Assembly (NCBI GenBank): GCA_902591495.1 | Contig: CACJAW010000013.1 | Span: 1-47,973 of the forward strand | Length of the DNA: 47,973 nucleotides | Direction of reading: 5' to 3' | Source: an uncultured Pseudohongiella sp. | GTDB lineage: Bacteria; Pseudomonadota; Gammaproteobacteria; Pseudomonadales; Pseudohongiellaceae | In this document: positions 37,107-44,906 of the stretch, piece by piece | How positions within the stretch are numbered: the stretch's first letter is position 1 | Layout: each line of letters begins with the position of its first letter | Position numbers and translations under genes: made by a program | The notes under the pieces: model-generated | Told to the model about the DNA's origin: nothing | Databases searched by the model: none | What the model saw: the letters and a program-made list of their open reading frames with translations, nothing else

Positions 37107-37550
37107 ATGACAAATTTAAGTAGATTTGATGAGCGAACAGTTGATTGGCAACCACTACCAGATGTAGACCATGTCTGGTTGTCGATTTTGAATGTTGATG
37201 ACACAGCTAAGATTGTTGATGTGTTATTCAAGTTCTCGGCCAATGAAAAAATTATACTTCATAGACATACGGCGAACTTCAATACTTTTGTTATACAAGG
37301 TGAACATCGAATATACAGCCCAGAGGGGGATTTGAAAGAAATCAGACCAGCAGGAACATACAAGGCTGGACTACCTGATATAGAGCCACATAAGGAGGGT
37401 GGTGGTGATGAGGATGTAATAATTCTATTCAGTTTACGGCCTTACAACGACGATCCTATCTATGAAATTCTTGACGATGACCACAGTGTTTTGGATACCA
37501 TGACCTTTGGAGATCTAAAGGAAATGTATAACGAGCAGCAGGCCGCTTAA
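37107..37550 (+). CDS. Cupin-domain protein (ChrR-like)
   Basis: A 147-residue single cupin. The motif stretch ANEKIILHRHTANFNTFVIQGEH fits cupin motif 1 (H-x-H and later Glu/His in place), and DIEPHKEGGGDEDVIILF fits motif 2, so one metal is likely bound by the His set. I start at ATG 37107 with GGGAG five bases ahead, rather than the in-frame TTG at 37095. Such proteins can be small dioxygenases, isomerases or sensors; the role is not predictable. It precedes an epoxide hydrolase-like gene by 22 bases, so the two may be in one transcript. Confidence 0.72.
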   Translation: MTNLSRFDERTVDWQPLPDVDHVWLSILNVDDTAKIVDVLFKFSANEKIILHRHTANFNTFVIQGEHRIYSPEGDLKEIRPAGTYKAGLPDIEPHKEGGGDEDVIILFSLRPYNDDPIYEILDDDHSVLDTMTFGDLKEMYNEQQAA

Positions 37551-37572
37551 TTAAAGAGGCTGGAGATTTCAG

Positions 37573-38556
37573 ATGGAAGAATTTACATCAGGTAAGTTGC
37601 AGGCTAACGGGATAGAAATAAGTTATGTCGAAAAAGGAACTGGGCCGCTGATCTTGTTGTGCCATGGTTTTCCTGAGTCATGGTATTCATGGAGGCATCA
37701 GATCCCCGCACTTGCCGCGGCAGGATACAGGGCCGTGGCACTGGATATGCGAGGTTACGGGGGAACCAGTAAACCGGAGGAAATAGAAGCTTATACTATT
37801 TCCAATCTTGTTGGCGATGTAGCGCAAGCAGTTATCGCCTTGGGAGAGAGTTCGGCGGTTATAGTCGGTCATGATTGGGGTGCCCCTGTAGCTTGGTACG
37901 CTAGTTTAATGAGGCCCGATATTTTTCGAGCCGTCATCGGTTTGAGTGTCCCGTATTCTCCCCCAGCTGCTTTGCCAGAAGGAATCGACCTCAATCAGGT
38001 AATGAAAATGAGTGCTGGGGAAAGGGATTATTACCGCCTCTACTTTCAAGAGCCTGGTATTGCAGAGGCTGACCTTGAAGCAGATGTCAGGAAAACAATG
38101 TTAGGTTTTCTGTATACCATTTCGGGAGATATCGTGAGGGATGGGATCCATGCGTCCGGATGGGATGGCTACTTTCCTATGGGAGAATCAGTATCAGACC
38201 AATTTGTTGTACCCCAGGAATTGCCAGTCTGGCTTTCTGAAGAAGATTTGCAATTTTACGTGAGTCAATTTGCGGAATCAGGTTTTAGGGGAGGGCTTAA
38301 CTGGTACCGAAATATTAAGAGAATACCATCTAACCTGGCCCCTTTTATAGGAAAACAAATAAATCAGCCGAGTCTTTATCTTTATGGCGAAAATGACATG
38401 ATCGCTGGAAACACACCTGAAGCCATAGACGCGCTGTCTCTAGGTTTATCAGATCTTCGTGGTGTGCGTAAGTATTCAGATACAGGACATTGGCTGCAAC
38501 AAGAAAGACCGCATGAGGTCAACACGGCCATACTAGAGTTTCTTGAGACAATATAG
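37573..38556 (+). CDS. Alpha/beta-hydrolase, epoxide hydrolase-like
   Basis: A 327-residue enzyme with the full catalytic set of soluble epoxide hydrolases: the oxyanion HGFPES near residue 31, nucleophile Asp101 in GHDWGA, an acid Asp275 in YGENDMIAG and base His306 in DTGHWLQQE. A cap domain (about 130-250) with Tyr residues lies between. A nucleophilic Asp, not Ser, favours epoxide hydrolase or haloalkane dehalogenase over esterase; the SWYSWRHQ segment is usual for epoxide hydrolases. Follows the cupin gene; a small membrane protein gene begins five bases after it. Confidence 0.85.
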   Translation: MEEFTSGKLQANGIEISYVEKGTGPLILLCHGFPESWYSWRHQIPALAAAGYRAVALDMRGYGGTSKPEEIEAYTISNLVGDVAQAVIALGESSAVIVGHDWGAPVAWYASLMRPDIFRAVIGLSVPYSPPAALPEGIDLNQVMKMSAGERDYYRLYFQEPGIAEADLEADVRKTMLGFLYTISGDIVRDGIHASGWDGYFPMGESVSDQFVVPQELPVWLSEEDLQFYVSQFAESGFRGGLNWYRNIKRIPSNLAPFIGKQINQPSLYLYGENDMIAGNTPEAIDALSLGLSDLRGVRKYSDTGHWLQQERPHEVNTAILEFLETI

Positions 38557-38560
38557 AGAA

Positions 38561-38983
38561 ATGCCGATCAATAAACTTGAGAACATTCTAATGAGAAGAC
38601 CCTTCTGGATGAATGTGGTGTTTCTTTTCTTTGTCTACATGACGTTTGTTTATTTGCCTTGGGATGTTTTTATAAAGCCAATAGCTGAGGATGAGGAAGT
38701 ATGGTTCGGATTAACATTCTATGGCTGGATGGCAAAATTAGGCGGGATGGTTCATTGGGTTGTTTATGCAAGCTTGACTTACGGGTTGTGGTATATGAGG
38801 TCGTGGGCTCGCCCGTGGGTCGGACTCTACTTGTTACAAGTCGCGGGGAGTATGTTTGTTTGGGCGTTCTATATGGATTCTCCTAATCCGGCGTGGCCGA
38901 GCTTAGTAGTAGCATTGGTATTTGTATTTCTTTCGGTGCTTTTCGCTCGAAGCAAGTCTTTATTCGAGTCGGAGTTACCCTGA
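38561..38983 (+). CDS. Four-helix membrane protein of unknown function
   Basis: A 140-residue protein with about four hydrophobic helices (around 15-32, 52-72, 78-100, 108-128). I use ATG 38561, five bases after the epoxide hydrolase stop; the open frame from TTG at 38543 would overlap that gene. Composition WYMRSWARPWVGLYLLQ and the C-terminal KSLFES are not recognised. Probably the third gene of the cupin/hydrolase unit. Its stop is seven bases from the converging small genes. Confidence 0.65.
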   Translation: MPINKLENILMRRPFWMNVVFLFFVYMTFVYLPWDVFIKPIAEDEEVWFGLTFYGWMAKLGGMVHWVVYASLTYGLWYMRSWARPWVGLYLLQVAGSMFVWAFYMDSPNPAWPSLVVALVFVFLSVLFARSKSLFESELP

Positions 38984-38989
38984 AGTGTT

Positions 38990-39112
38990 TTAAGAATCTT
39001 TCCTGGTAGACGGATCCTCTGCCTTTTGAAATTCTCTCATGGATGTAAATAATCCGGTCACCATAAGCGAAAATACGACTACGGCTATTGCTAATAAGGT
39101 AGTTGTGCTCAT
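38990..39112 (-). CDS. Tiny single-helix membrane protein
   Basis: A 40-residue protein: STTTLLAIAVVVFSLMVTGLF is one membrane helix, then a short charged tail (REFQKAEDPSTRKDS). It is too short for an ordinary gene finder. The start codon overlaps the stop of the preceding gene (39109-39112, ATGA), and GGGAG lies ten bases ahead. A longer frame reaching to 39406 exists, but its N-terminal part would overlay the upstream gene and looks like noise. Confidence 0.55.
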   Translation of the reverse strand: MSTTTLLAIAVVVFSLMVTGLFTSMREFQKAEDPSTRKDS

Positions 39113-39288
39113 GAAGTCTTTGCTCCCAAAACCATTAACTTGAAGTAGATGCCAAAACTTAGAATTGAAGGCACCCATACAGCGGTAAACAGGCCTTCCT
39201 CTCTTTGCCCCGAGAACCAAAGGAAAGCTGATACTGCGAAGGAAATCATAACTGCCAGAAGGATGAAGAAATCGGATTTTCTTATCAT
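39109..39288 (-). CDS. Small two-helix membrane protein
   Basis: A 59-residue protein beginning MIRKSDFFILLAVMISF, with two hydrophobic helices (about 7-22 and 30-53). I choose ATG 39288, since AAAGGTG is seven bases upstream. It is followed with a four-base overlap by the 40-residue protein, indicating coupled synthesis. A longer reading to 39336 adds 16 residues that look non-coding. Confidence 0.58.
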   Translation of the reverse strand: MIRKSDFFILLAVMISFAVSAFLWFSGQREEGLFTAVWVPSILSFGIYFKLMVLGAKTS

Positions 39289-39299
39289 AGTTTTCACCT

Positions 39300-39518
39300 T
39301 TATTTGTCCCAAAAACCGATGGCTGCAAGTAGGCATCCGGAAATGGCGACTCCGGCGATAGTTCGGAGTCCGGATTGTCCACCAACGCTAAAGTGCTCAA
39401 ATGCAAATATTCCTAAAAGACATCCCACGAAGAATATCGAGGCGACTAGCAAGGTCATGACTCCCGCTATAACGGCTATCTTTTGCCATGGTTGAAATTG
39501 ATTATTGGTTAGTTTCAT
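39300..39518 (-). CDS. Small two-helix membrane protein
   Basis: A 72-residue protein with hydrophobic helices at about 13-38 and 50-68 (GLRTIAGVAISGCLLAAIG). It is first of three tiny membrane genes read to the left with 11 bases to the next. No clear ribosome site is seen. I do not recognise any of the three; the set resembles small subunits or assembly factors of membrane complexes, but this is a guess. Confidence 0.55.
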   Translation of the reverse strand: MKLTNNQFQPWQKIAVIAGVMTLLVASIFFVGCLLGIFAFEHFSVGGQSGLRTIAGVAISGCLLAAIGFWDK

Positions 39519-39767
39519 TGCATCAGTAACGCACTTTTCACTGAGGTAGATCAGTTAAGGTACTAAATAGATTATGTTTACCAGAAGTTGGACGATTGAA
39601 TGAGTGTTGTTCGCAACATCCAATTCGCGGTTAATAGCGTATTCGATCTTAAAATGAAGAACTCTACGTAGCCACAAGACACATGTTTTTTAAAGTCCTA
39701 ATCTAAGTTACAATTCGAAGATAAGAAAAATCCATGAAAGCGATTTCATTCGGAAGGGGTATAAACT

Positions 39768-40838
39768 ATGCAAGTTATGACAAACAGCACATTGAAAACT
39801 TTGGCATTTGTTGGGGCACTTGCGCCTTTGACATTGCTGGCTCAATCGCACCAAGACCACGGTGGGCACGGAGCTCATGGCGGCGGACATGGCCATGCTC
39901 ATATGGGTCAGGCTGTGAGCTGCGAAAATCTCGCCTCTCCGCCATGGGATGGATTGGCGGAGCAAGATAGGAATCAGATTGCTGATCTAAAGGATGAGCT
40001 AGCTTCCCTTAGTACACCAGAAGCTGCAAAAGCTGCGGGCTTCTTCCCCGCACTTGGAGACATTCCCGGCATGGGAGTCCATTACGTAAATTTGGGAATG
40101 GGGCTAGAAAAGACTATTGATGCAGACTTGCCGAACCAACTTTTGTTCTCAAATATAGATGGGCGCGATCAACTTGTCGGTGCCGCCTACGCTTTTGTTG
40201 ATGTGCCCAATACAGATGTGGCATTACCATATGATAGTGATCTTGCTTCATGGCACGATCATCCTCAATTTGCAAAAGATGGAGAGACTCTGCACATGCT
40301 TCATGTTTGGTTTGTCGATTCTTCAAACGGTCCATTTGCGGGTCTAAACTTTTGGCTTCCCTACCAAACTGCCGGACTAGAGGTTCCAAATCCATGTTGG
40401 ATGTCAGATGAAGGTGTTGCGGATAAGATAAGGAAAGTGTCCTTTGCACTGACTCAATTTAGTTGGGAACCCAATGATGGTGCTTCGGTCGTCCGATCAG
40501 CCGCGCCAACTGAGGATATTCAAAACGTTGCAGACAAAACAGGGCTTGATCAAGAGGTGGTGGAAGCAATCGTAACAGAACCTGATGGGACTTCTGGAGC
40601 TACATGGAGCAAGCCACCCGCTCTCAGCGACGCAAGGAAAGAACTGGTATTGGCCTTAGACTTTGCAGTGCGTGAAGATGATGCGGACGCTTGGGCTGAG
40701 GCTGCTGACATGTTTCTAGCCGACCTTAGTGAAGAAGAGATGAATCGAGTACTCAGCACGCTGGGAGTGTTGGGGGAGAATCAAATGTCATCTGCGCAAA
40801 GAGATGAGGCTGGAATCGCGCAACCGGGGTCAAGATAA
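39768..40838 (+). CDS. Exported His-rich protein, possible metal-binding
   Basis: A 356-residue protein with a signal peptide (about 1-25, ending LLAQ). A His/Gly-rich stretch at residues 28-45 carries seven His in 18 residues, like metal-scavenging tails. A conserved-looking domain (about 85-215) follows with GVHYVNLGMGL, DLASWHDHPQF and LHMLHVWFVDSSNGPFAGLN. The C-terminal part is acidic and helical (about 255-345). The family is not known to me. Aqueous metal (copper, zinc or nickel) binding in the periplasm is likely. GGAAGGGG precedes ATG 39768. It is a single gene, ended by a strong terminator. Confidence 0.7.
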   Translation: MQVMTNSTLKTLAFVGALAPLTLLAQSHQDHGGHGAHGGGHGHAHMGQAVSCENLASPPWDGLAEQDRNQIADLKDELASLSTPEAAKAAGFFPALGDIPGMGVHYVNLGMGLEKTIDADLPNQLLFSNIDGRDQLVGAAYAFVDVPNTDVALPYDSDLASWHDHPQFAKDGETLHMLHVWFVDSSNGPFAGLNFWLPYQTAGLEVPNPCWMSDEGVADKIRKVSFALTQFSWEPNDGASVVRSAAPTEDIQNVADKTGLDQEVVEAIVTEPDGTSGATWSKPPALSDARKELVLALDFAVREDDADAWAEAADMFLADLSEEEMNRVLSTLGVLGENQMSSAQRDEAGIAQPGSR

Positions 40839-40864
40839 CAAACTCATTAATTTATCCTTTGAGA

Positions 40865-40901
40865 AACTGCTAGTATTTAAAAGGTACTAGCAGTTTTTTT
40901 T
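40865..40901 (+). terminator. Strong intrinsic terminator after the His-rich gene
   Basis: AACTGCTAGTA (40865-40875) pairs perfectly with TACTAGCAGTT (40885-40895) around a nine-base loop, and a run of eight T follows (40894-40901). One of the clearest terminators in the window. Confidence 0.9.
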
Positions 40902-40945
40902 ATCGATTCCTCGTTAAGAGAACATCCATTAAAGGAGTTAAAATC

Positions 40946-41539
40946 TTGTCCATACCTATTGATTATTATCTATCGTTGGCGTCCCCTTGGTCATACCTTG
41001 GTCATAAGCGTCTGACGAAAATTGCGAGTGAGTATGGTTGTCGGATTAATATTCATCCGATTGATTTGTCTTTAGTTCTGCCTGCAACCGGGGGTATACC
41101 GCTTCCGAAAAGATCTCAGCAGAGGAAAGATTATCGCATGCAGGAGTTAAGGCGGTGGCGCGACTACCTGAACTTGCCTTTAAATTGTGAGCCAAAACAT
41201 TTTCCGGTGGCTGATGCATCTGCGGCAGCCATGGTTATAGCAATTAGGGAGGAAAATCCGGAAGCAGCACTTCACTTCGCTGGCTCATGTCTTGAAGGCG
41301 TATGGGCCAATGAACTAGATATTAGTGACACGTCAATATTGTTGAGACTAGCGGAGGAGCTTGATATCGATGGAGAAGCGGCGCTGTCAAAAAAGGAATC
41401 AATGCTTTCGGTACGAGAATCTGAGAGTAAGTTAGCTATCTCTAAAGGGGTTTATGGCGCCCCAACCTACGTTGTAAATGGAGAAATTTTCTGGGGTCAA
41501 GACCGATTAGATTTTCTCGAACGTTTCGTGACTGACTGA
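40946..41539 (+). CDS. DsbA-family 2-hydroxychromene-2-carboxylate isomerase-like protein
   Basis: A 197-residue thioredoxin-fold protein of the HCCA isomerase/kappa-GST type, which uses glutathione in aromatic degradation. The N-terminus IDYYLSLASPWSYLGHKRL fits the family, with a Ser in the active-site turn where DsbA has Cys. KGVYGAPTYVVNGEIFWGQDRLDFL is the cis-Pro and C-terminal block. TTG start at 40946, with AAAGGAG eight bases earlier. No naphthalene-type pathway genes are near, so the substrate is open. Confidence 0.85.
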   Translation: MSIPIDYYLSLASPWSYLGHKRLTKIASEYGCRINIHPIDLSLVLPATGGIPLPKRSQQRKDYRMQELRRWRDYLNLPLNCEPKHFPVADASAAAMVIAIREENPEAALHFAGSCLEGVWANELDISDTSILLRLAEELDIDGEAALSKKESMLSVRESESKLAISKGVYGAPTYVVNGEIFWGQDRLDFLERFVTD

Positions 41540-41563
41540 CTGACATTGGTAATCCAAGGACGA

Positions 41564-41977
41564 TTAGCTTGAACATTGAAAAATGTTTGTGCTAACCATT
41601 TCTCGAAAGAAGGTGTTCGATGATACGGAACCTCCTAGACGAGACAGAGAGGCTTGACCACTCTCTATATTTAACACTAGGAAGTCATAGGGTTTCGTAT
41701 CATTTCTGACGCAAGAAACAAGTCTCTCCCCAGTATCGTTTTTAGTGTTTACACAGCTTAGAGGAATATTCTCTGAGTTTAAGAACAAGGAAGAATTTGT
41801 TCCGTTAAAATTAAAAGCGATATTTGTTTTGGGAACGACTTTAATATCCCATCCATACCCTTCCTCCGTATTCCAATTAAAGCCGACGGCATTGGTGCTT
41901 TGGCACTGCCAAACCTGTAATTCTTCGGCTTGAAGGCAAGTAGAGATAATTAATGTCAGAAATAGGGAATATTTCAC
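41564..41977 (-). CDS. Small exported protein of unknown function
   Basis: A 137-residue protein with a typical signal peptide (MKYSLFLTLIISTCLQA, cleaved before EELQ). The mature part is strand-rich with two pairs of Cys (about 25, 75, 89 and 135), which suggests disulfides in the periplasm. Not recognised. It is divergent from the exported gene at 42228. Confidence 0.65.
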   Translation of the reverse strand: MKYSLFLTLIISTCLQAEELQVWQCQSTNAVGFNWNTEEGYGWDIKVVPKTNIAFNFNGTNSSLFLNSENIPLSCVNTKNDTGERLVSCVRNDTKPYDFLVLNIESGQASLSRLGGSVSSNTFFREMVSTNIFQCSS

Positions 41978-42074
41978 TAATAATCACCTTATGACCGTAA
42001 TTCGATGGTCCCATAAATTATCAGTTAAGACGAAAAAGTGATAGGACAATTAATGTGATCGTTAGTTCTTGGAG

Positions 42075-42147
42075 TCTTTTTCAGATTGACTTCAACCCCG
42101 CATAACTGCCAATATTCTTTGCACTTAATCTGGCTCTTTGAAAAAGA
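42075..42147 (+). repeat. Long imperfect inverted repeat in the leader of 42228
   Basis: TCTTTTTCA (42075-42083) pairs with TGAAAAAGA (42139-42147), and GATT next to it can pair with AATC (42127-42130) with a bulge. A folded leader or an operator pair is possible; chance cannot be excluded given the T- and A-rich arms. Confidence 0.3.
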
Positions 42148-42227
42148 TCAGATCTCGTGTGCTCCTCGATAGTGACGACCTGTCGAGAGTTTGGTAAGTC
42201 TAATTTAAATTGAACAGGAATCTATTA

Positions 42228-43190
42228 ATGAAAAAGTGGTCAATTTCCTTACTAATTGGACTTCTCAGCGTAACTCAGTCTGATTATAGTGACGCCCAGA
42301 CTCGTATACCGGGTTGGAATAGGGTAGCACCACCCGGTGGTCACCAAAATGATCCTCAATTAGTCAGGGCTACTGGAGGGCCGGTTGTACCAATTTTTGA
42401 AGGGTGGTTTCCTAATCCTGATGGGAGCTATCAACTCTGTTTTGGATATTTTAATACGAATACTGAAACTGTTTTTGATATACCTATTGGCTCTAATAAC
42501 TTTATTGAGCCAGAAGAATATAATGGCTTACAGCCGACGCACTTTGAACCTCAGCCAGACGGCGGTCGCCGGCACTACTGCGTGTTGAGTTTGACAGTGC
42601 CAGAGGATTGGGGCGATAAAGATGTCCGCTGGACCTTGGTAGATGAGATGACCGGCCAGGAATTTAGTTCACCCGGCCGATTAATTCATAGCACTTATCG
42701 TCATGACGAACCGGTGCAACCTTCGCGGAAAAATAGTCCGCCTAAGGTTCGCCTTCAAGCGGAGGGACCTATTTCTGAGGGCCGCGTCGGATTTGGACGT
42801 GGGATGGTTTCAGAAATTTTGCAAACCCGCGTGGGTGAGCCTATAGAATTATCAGCGCGAGTCCGGCGTGATAACCCATTCAGAGAAGCAGATGATCGTT
42901 CAATACGAGTAAGATGGTTTAAGTATCAAGGGCCAGGCGAAGTTAGTTTTAATCCTAACTGGAGTTCTTGGAAAGAGGAAAGTGTTGGTTGGGTAGAGGC
43001 GTCGAGCTGGCTTGGTTCAGAGTTTGCATACGGGGAGGATATAATTGAAGCCGTCTTTAGTATGGCGGGAGAATATGTCGTTCAGGTGCAAGCCTATAAT
43101 GATGTGGGTCGTTCAGCCTATGAAACTCAAGATTTCGAATTTTGGTGTTGCTGGACCAATGCATTTGTAAAGATCAATGTAACAGAATAA
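42228..43190 (+). CDS. Exported protein of unknown function, partner of the heme/copper gene
   Basis: A 320-residue protein with a signal peptide (about 1-24, ending SDAQT). The mature part has strand-rich Ig-like character, with GWFPNPDGSYQLCFGYFN near the start and the sequence FSMAGEYVVQVQAYNDVG near residue 287, which resembles a PKD/Ig-fold strand pair. ATG 42228 is used, with AGGA ten bases upstream, rather than an in-frame TTG at 42210. It is followed after 47 bases by the cytochrome/monooxygenase-like gene, and I recall such a pair in other aquatic bacteria. It may be a structural partner of it. Confidence 0.65.
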   Translation: MKKWSISLLIGLLSVTQSDYSDAQTRIPGWNRVAPPGGHQNDPQLVRATGGPVVPIFEGWFPNPDGSYQLCFGYFNTNTETVFDIPIGSNNFIEPEEYNGLQPTHFEPQPDGGRRHYCVLSLTVPEDWGDKDVRWTLVDEMTGQEFSSPGRLIHSTYRHDEPVQPSRKNSPPKVRLQAEGPISEGRVGFGRGMVSEILQTRVGEPIELSARVRRDNPFREADDRSIRVRWFKYQGPGEVSFNPNWSSWKEESVGWVEASSWLGSEFAYGEDIIEAVFSMAGEYVVQVQAYNDVGRSAYETQDFEFWCCWTNAFVKINVTE

Positions 43191-43237
43191 TTAATAATTC
43201 TAGCAGAGCGATATAAAATCGCAGAGGTCTAAAGATA

Positions 43238-44758
43238 ATGAAAACCTTAATTATAAAAACAATAAAGACATTGTTAAAAACTTACATTGAGTATTCTTTG
43301 AAATGCGTCTGCATGGCGACTATAGCTTTTAGTACTTCAATCTTGGGAGCTCAGACAACCGAATCTATCCAATCACCGACATTTTCAAACGAAGTGGTGA
43401 GAGTGTTGCAGGAAAAATGTCAACGCTGTCATCAGCCTGGAGGTATAGGCCCCATGCCGCTAGAGACCTATGAGCAGGCAAGGGCATGGGCGCCTAGAAT
43501 TAAAGAAAATGTGCGCCGTCGCATAATGCCTCCTTGGCATTTAGATCCGACAATCGGTATACAAGAGTACAAGAATGATTTTTCGTTAAGTGAAGAACAG
43601 ATTGAAATTTTAGTTGATTGGGTCGACAACGGTACTCCTGAGGGTGATTCTTCGAATATACCCCCACCAGTTGACTGGCCAAATTGGCTAGAATGGGAGC
43701 TAGAGCCAGATTTAGGAGAGCCGGATATGGTCTTTGAATCTGGACCAATTGCGGTGCGAGCCGAGGGTGGTGATTTTTGGCCATCAATAGACGTCGAGTG
43801 GCCGGCTTTAGAAAAACCAAAGTATTTAAAGGCTGCAGAAATCCGGAATACTATTCAAGGCCGGGGGGCGTTGCATCATAATAATATTCGGTTGGATTTA
43901 GAAGAAGGCCCTTCAGGTCGAGTGGTTGGCGCTGGCGCAGGAAAGCGATGGGATTATTTTGGAGAGGATACAGGCATCTTGTTCGATGTTGGTCCAGGTG
44001 TGGTTAATTTTGGGGCACATTATTTCCCGATAGGCGTGGAGTTCGAGGATAATATTGAAGTCGCCTTTTGGTTTCACCCTGACGATCAGCCTCCTGAGAC
44101 AGTAGCCAGCGTTGAGATCCACCATCTAATCGACCAATTTGATCCTGGACAACCGCGAGCTCGAGATATATTGATTCCGCCTCATGGGACACAGACGATG
44201 TACCGAACATGGGTGTTGGACGAGCCAGTTATGCTTAACAGCTATCGCGGGCACATGCATTTGCACGGTATTGCTATGTCAATTGAGGTGATTTGGCCAG
44301 GAAGGGTGAGGGACTATTATGGCCCGGGAGCGAATCGCCGTGATGTGATTGCATCTATTAATAACTACAATCATAACTGGCAGACCAGTTTTGTGTTCGC
44401 AGACGATGCTAGACCGATTTTGCCTGCAGGCACAGCAATAGTAATGCGCACACATTTTGACAATACCGAAAACAATCCTCTTTCTATTGACCCGGATCAA
44501 TGGGTTGTCTTTGGAGGGAGAAGCGTGGACGCGATGTCCCACTTCCATGTGAGTGTTACTTATCTAGAGGAACAGGAGTATGACAACCTTTTGGATGCTC
44601 GTTTGGAACAGCTCTCTTCGCGCAGGGATAAAAATGGCAACTATGGCACAGCTCTGTTGGCAATTCATCCTGATGAAAGGGCAAGACTCGATTCCGGAAC
44701 ACCCGGAGTTTCGATTTCGGAGCGCTCAACTGGGACCTCTCAATACTCTCAAAGGTAG
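43238..44758 (+). CDS. Exported heme c protein with copper type II monooxygenase-like domain
   Basis: A 506-residue protein with a basic N-terminus and hydrophobic stretch (about 22-38) as probable export signal. Cytochrome c part: CQRCH at 61-65 binds one heme, with MPPWH as the probable distal Met region (about 97-101). From about residue 150 the sequence resembles the PHM/dopamine beta-monooxygenase fold: His213-His214 in GALHHNN, GAHYFPIG, RGHMHLHG (His339, His341, His343), NYNHNWQ and MRTHFDNTENNP. Copper sites are thus possible; an oxidative enzyme fed by the heme is a sensible reading. MHLHG replaces the usual MHYRG. The substrate is unknown. Confidence 0.72.
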   Translation: MKTLIIKTIKTLLKTYIEYSLKCVCMATIAFSTSILGAQTTESIQSPTFSNEVVRVLQEKCQRCHQPGGIGPMPLETYEQARAWAPRIKENVRRRIMPPWHLDPTIGIQEYKNDFSLSEEQIEILVDWVDNGTPEGDSSNIPPPVDWPNWLEWELEPDLGEPDMVFESGPIAVRAEGGDFWPSIDVEWPALEKPKYLKAAEIRNTIQGRGALHHNNIRLDLEEGPSGRVVGAGAGKRWDYFGEDTGILFDVGPGVVNFGAHYFPIGVEFEDNIEVAFWFHPDDQPPETVASVEIHHLIDQFDPGQPRARDILIPPHGTQTMYRTWVLDEPVMLNSYRGHMHLHGIAMSIEVIWPGRVRDYYGPGANRRDVIASINNYNHNWQTSFVFADDARPILPAGTAIVMRTHFDNTENNPLSIDPDQWVVFGGRSVDAMSHFHVSVTYLEEQEYDNLLDARLEQLSSRRDKNGNYGTALLAIHPDERARLDSGTPGVSISERSTGTSQYSQR

Positions 44759-44906
44759 TCCGAAAGGAGAGGAAAAGACCAGATCACTAGCGTAAAGTAA
44801 TTTAAGGCTTTTCGATTAGGTCCGATAACAGATAGGTGCGAGAGTTTAAAGTGAGAAGGAGCTTCGCTGAAATACACACTTAATTAATCAATAAACGGTA
44901 CCGATC

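Noticed and set aside
39708-39965. Minus-strand frame overlapping the start of the His-rich gene
   Set aside because: Cys/His richness is the reverse image of the His/Gly repeats on the other strand.
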